DNA from: Abditibacteriota bacterium
GTDB taxonomy: Bacteria; Armatimonadota; UBA5829
DNA: 6,844 nt
Direction of reading: 5' to 3'
Assembly (NCBI GenBank): GCA_017959625.1
Contig: JAGDAG010000261.1
Span: 1 to 6,844, forward strand
The notes under the pieces were generated by a model. It was not told the origin of the DNA and made no database searches. It saw nothing but the letters and a program-made list of their open reading frames with translations. A program made the position numbers and the translations under genes. This document shows, piece by piece, positions 5,781 to 6,844 of this stretch; position 1 is the stretch's first letter, and every line of letters begins with the position of its first letter.

Positions 5781-6844
5781 TCAGATAAGGGACAGGCGCT
5801 TCAGGATAGTATCCACGTTGCGGTAATGGTGCTCCAGATCGAAACAGGCGTCCAGATCGTCTTTTGTAAGGCGCTCCTTTATAACGGGGTCGCTCTCCAG
5901 AGCGTCCCGGAAGGATACGTTTTCATCCCAGGTCTTTGCCGCATTTCTCTGGCACACCTTATAGCCCTCTTCCCGGGTAAGCCCTTTGCGTATGAGGCAC
6001 AAAAGCACGTGCTCCGAAAAGACCAGCTGCCCCATCTTATTCAGATTGGCGAGCATATTGTCCTTGTTGATCTCGAGCTTGTTCATCAGTTTGTTGAAGG
6101 AGGTGAGTATAAAGTCCAGAGCGCAGCAGCTGTCGGCAAATATCACTCTTTCGCAGGCGGAGTTGGTGTTGTCTCTTTCGTGCCAGCTGGTCATATTCTC
6201 CATAGCGGGTATAACGTCCGCCCTTATGACCCTGGCCAGGCCCACCACGGTCTCGAACCGCCAGGGGTTCCGTTTATGGGGCATTGCCGAAGAGCCCCGC
6301 TGGCCCGGAAGGAACATCTCCTGCACCTCAAGGATCTCGGTGCGCTGCAGGTTCCTCATTTCGGTGGCCCAGTTCTCGCAGGTGGAGGCGGCGATGGCAA
6401 AGGCGGACAAGAGCTGAGCGTGCCTGTCCCTCTGGATGATCTGAGTGGATACGGGGGCGTTATTAAGGCCCAGGGTAGCGCAGACCCTTTCCTCCAGATA
6501 GGGTTCGGCGTTGCCGAATATCCCCACGGCCCCGGATATCTTGCCCGTATTTATCTCCTCGCGGGCGGCGCGGACCCTTTGGATATCTCTTGTGAGCATG
6601 GAATACCAAACGCACATCTTGAAGCCGAAGGTCACCGGCTCGGCATGGACGCCGTGGGTGCGGCCGATACAGGGCGTGTGGGCGTGCTCCTTTGCCAGGC
6701 GCCCCACGGTAGCTTTCAGGGCCTCCAGATCGCTGATGATGATATCGGCGGCAGCGCGGAGACGGAGAGCAAGAGCGGTATCCTCGATGTCATAGCTGGT
6801 GACTCCGTAATGCACGAAACGCTGCTCGTCACCCATATTTTCGG
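5781..6844 (-). CDS. purB: Adenylosuccinate lyase, 5' partial
   Basis: This enzyme of the fumarase/aspartase superfamily splits fumarate from SAICAR (giving AICAR) and from adenylosuccinate (giving AMP). The gene runs off the window end. Codons for E and N precede the first ATG (6836) in frame, matching the family's 'AENxG' segment, so that ATG is internal. About 75-85 N-terminal residues are probably missing. Numbered from that internal Met, visible motifs are HYGVTSYDIEDTA (9-21), GRTHGVHAEPVTFG (58-71) with a catalytic-region histidine, KISGAVG (99-105), the superfamily signature GSSAMPHKRNP (181-191) on the mobile serine loop, and SWHERD (217-222). The C-terminal tail, ending in a HYRNVDTILKRL segment (337-348), is the normal PurB ending. 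The stop TGA (5783-5781) is 13 bases from the chosen purM start. It is the most upstream operon gene seen here; promoter and any regulator site lie outside. Confidence 0.95.
   Translation of the reverse strand, partial: ENMGDEQRFVHYGVTSYDIEDTALALRLRAAADIIISDLEALKATVGRLAKEHAHTPCIGRTHGVHAEPVTFGFKMCVWYSMLTRDIQRVRAAREEINTGKISGAVGIFGNAEPYLEERVCATLGLNNAPVSTQIIQRDRHAQLLSAFAIAASTCENWATEMRNLQRTEILEVQEMFLPGQRGSSAMPHKRNPWRFETVVGLARVIRADVIPAMENMTSWHERDNTNSACERVIFADSCCALDFILTSFNKLMNKLEINKDNMLANLNKMGQLVFSEHVLLCLIRKGLTREEGYKVCQRNAAKTWDENVSFRDALESDPVIKERLTKDDLDACFDLEHHYRNVDTILKRLSLI

Noticed and set aside
4880..5788. Long plus-strand open frame (302 codons) antisense to purM
   Set aside because: It mirrors purM codon structure, has no recognisable domain, and purM on the opposite strand is unmistakable over the same bases.
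6834..6836. ATG as purB start
   Set aside because: The frame continues upstream with E and N, fitting conserved PurB sequence, and the protein would lack its N-terminal domain.
1..6844. Mobile element, phage, CRISPR or defence system
   Set aside because: No transposase, integrase, repeats, spacer arrays or nuclease-like genes are visible; all coding space is explained by five chromosomal-type genes plus one exported unknown.

Overview
The window looks like an ordinary chromosomal stretch of a moderately GC-rich bacterium (mid-fifties percent GC by eye, not counted). It holds two gene groups that run towards each other and meet at one hairpin terminator near 3103-3131. Both groups often use ATA for isoleucine, which fits a single genome with no obvious recent patchwork. 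The secreted glycosidase and calcium-loop protein suggest a polysaccharide-degrading, possibly gut or rumen, anaerobe. Phyla such as Lentisphaerota, Armatimonadota or Abditibacteriota come to mind, but that is a guess and the sequence shows no taxonomic marker.

Plus strand, 1-3097: the 3' part of a multidomain glycoside-hydrolase-like gene (end of a DUF5060-like domain, a DUF4038 apiosidase-like barrel, a 'collagen-binding'-like C-terminal beta domain and a discoidin-like tail). After a 49-base gap containing a small hairpin and a good ribosome binding site comes a gene for an exported protein of unknown function, with two calcium-binding-type Dx[DN]xDG loops resembling VCBS/FG-GAP proteins. 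The pair is probably co-transcribed and probably acts outside the cytoplasm on plant-type or host glycans; the substrate cannot be read from the sequence.

Minus strand, 6844-3130: a tight purine biosynthesis operon, purB (5' end outside the window), purM, purN, then a ROK-family sugar kinase gene as last cistron. Spacings are 13 bases (purB-purM with the chosen start), a 1-base overlap TGATG (purM-purN) and a 4-base overlap ATGA (purN-ROK). PurN, PurM and PurB catalyse steps 3, 5 and 8 of IMP synthesis; PurB also makes AMP from adenylosuccinate. The ROK protein has the kinase motifs but lacks the cysteines of the usual ROK zinc site.

I found no RNA genes, CRISPR arrays, insertion sequences, attachment sites or phage genes, and no clear undescribed system. 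The points most worth a second look are the exported calcium-loop protein with its unrecognised N-terminal half, and the translationally coupled, zinc-site-less ROK kinase in a purine operon. Promoters for both groups lie outside the window.
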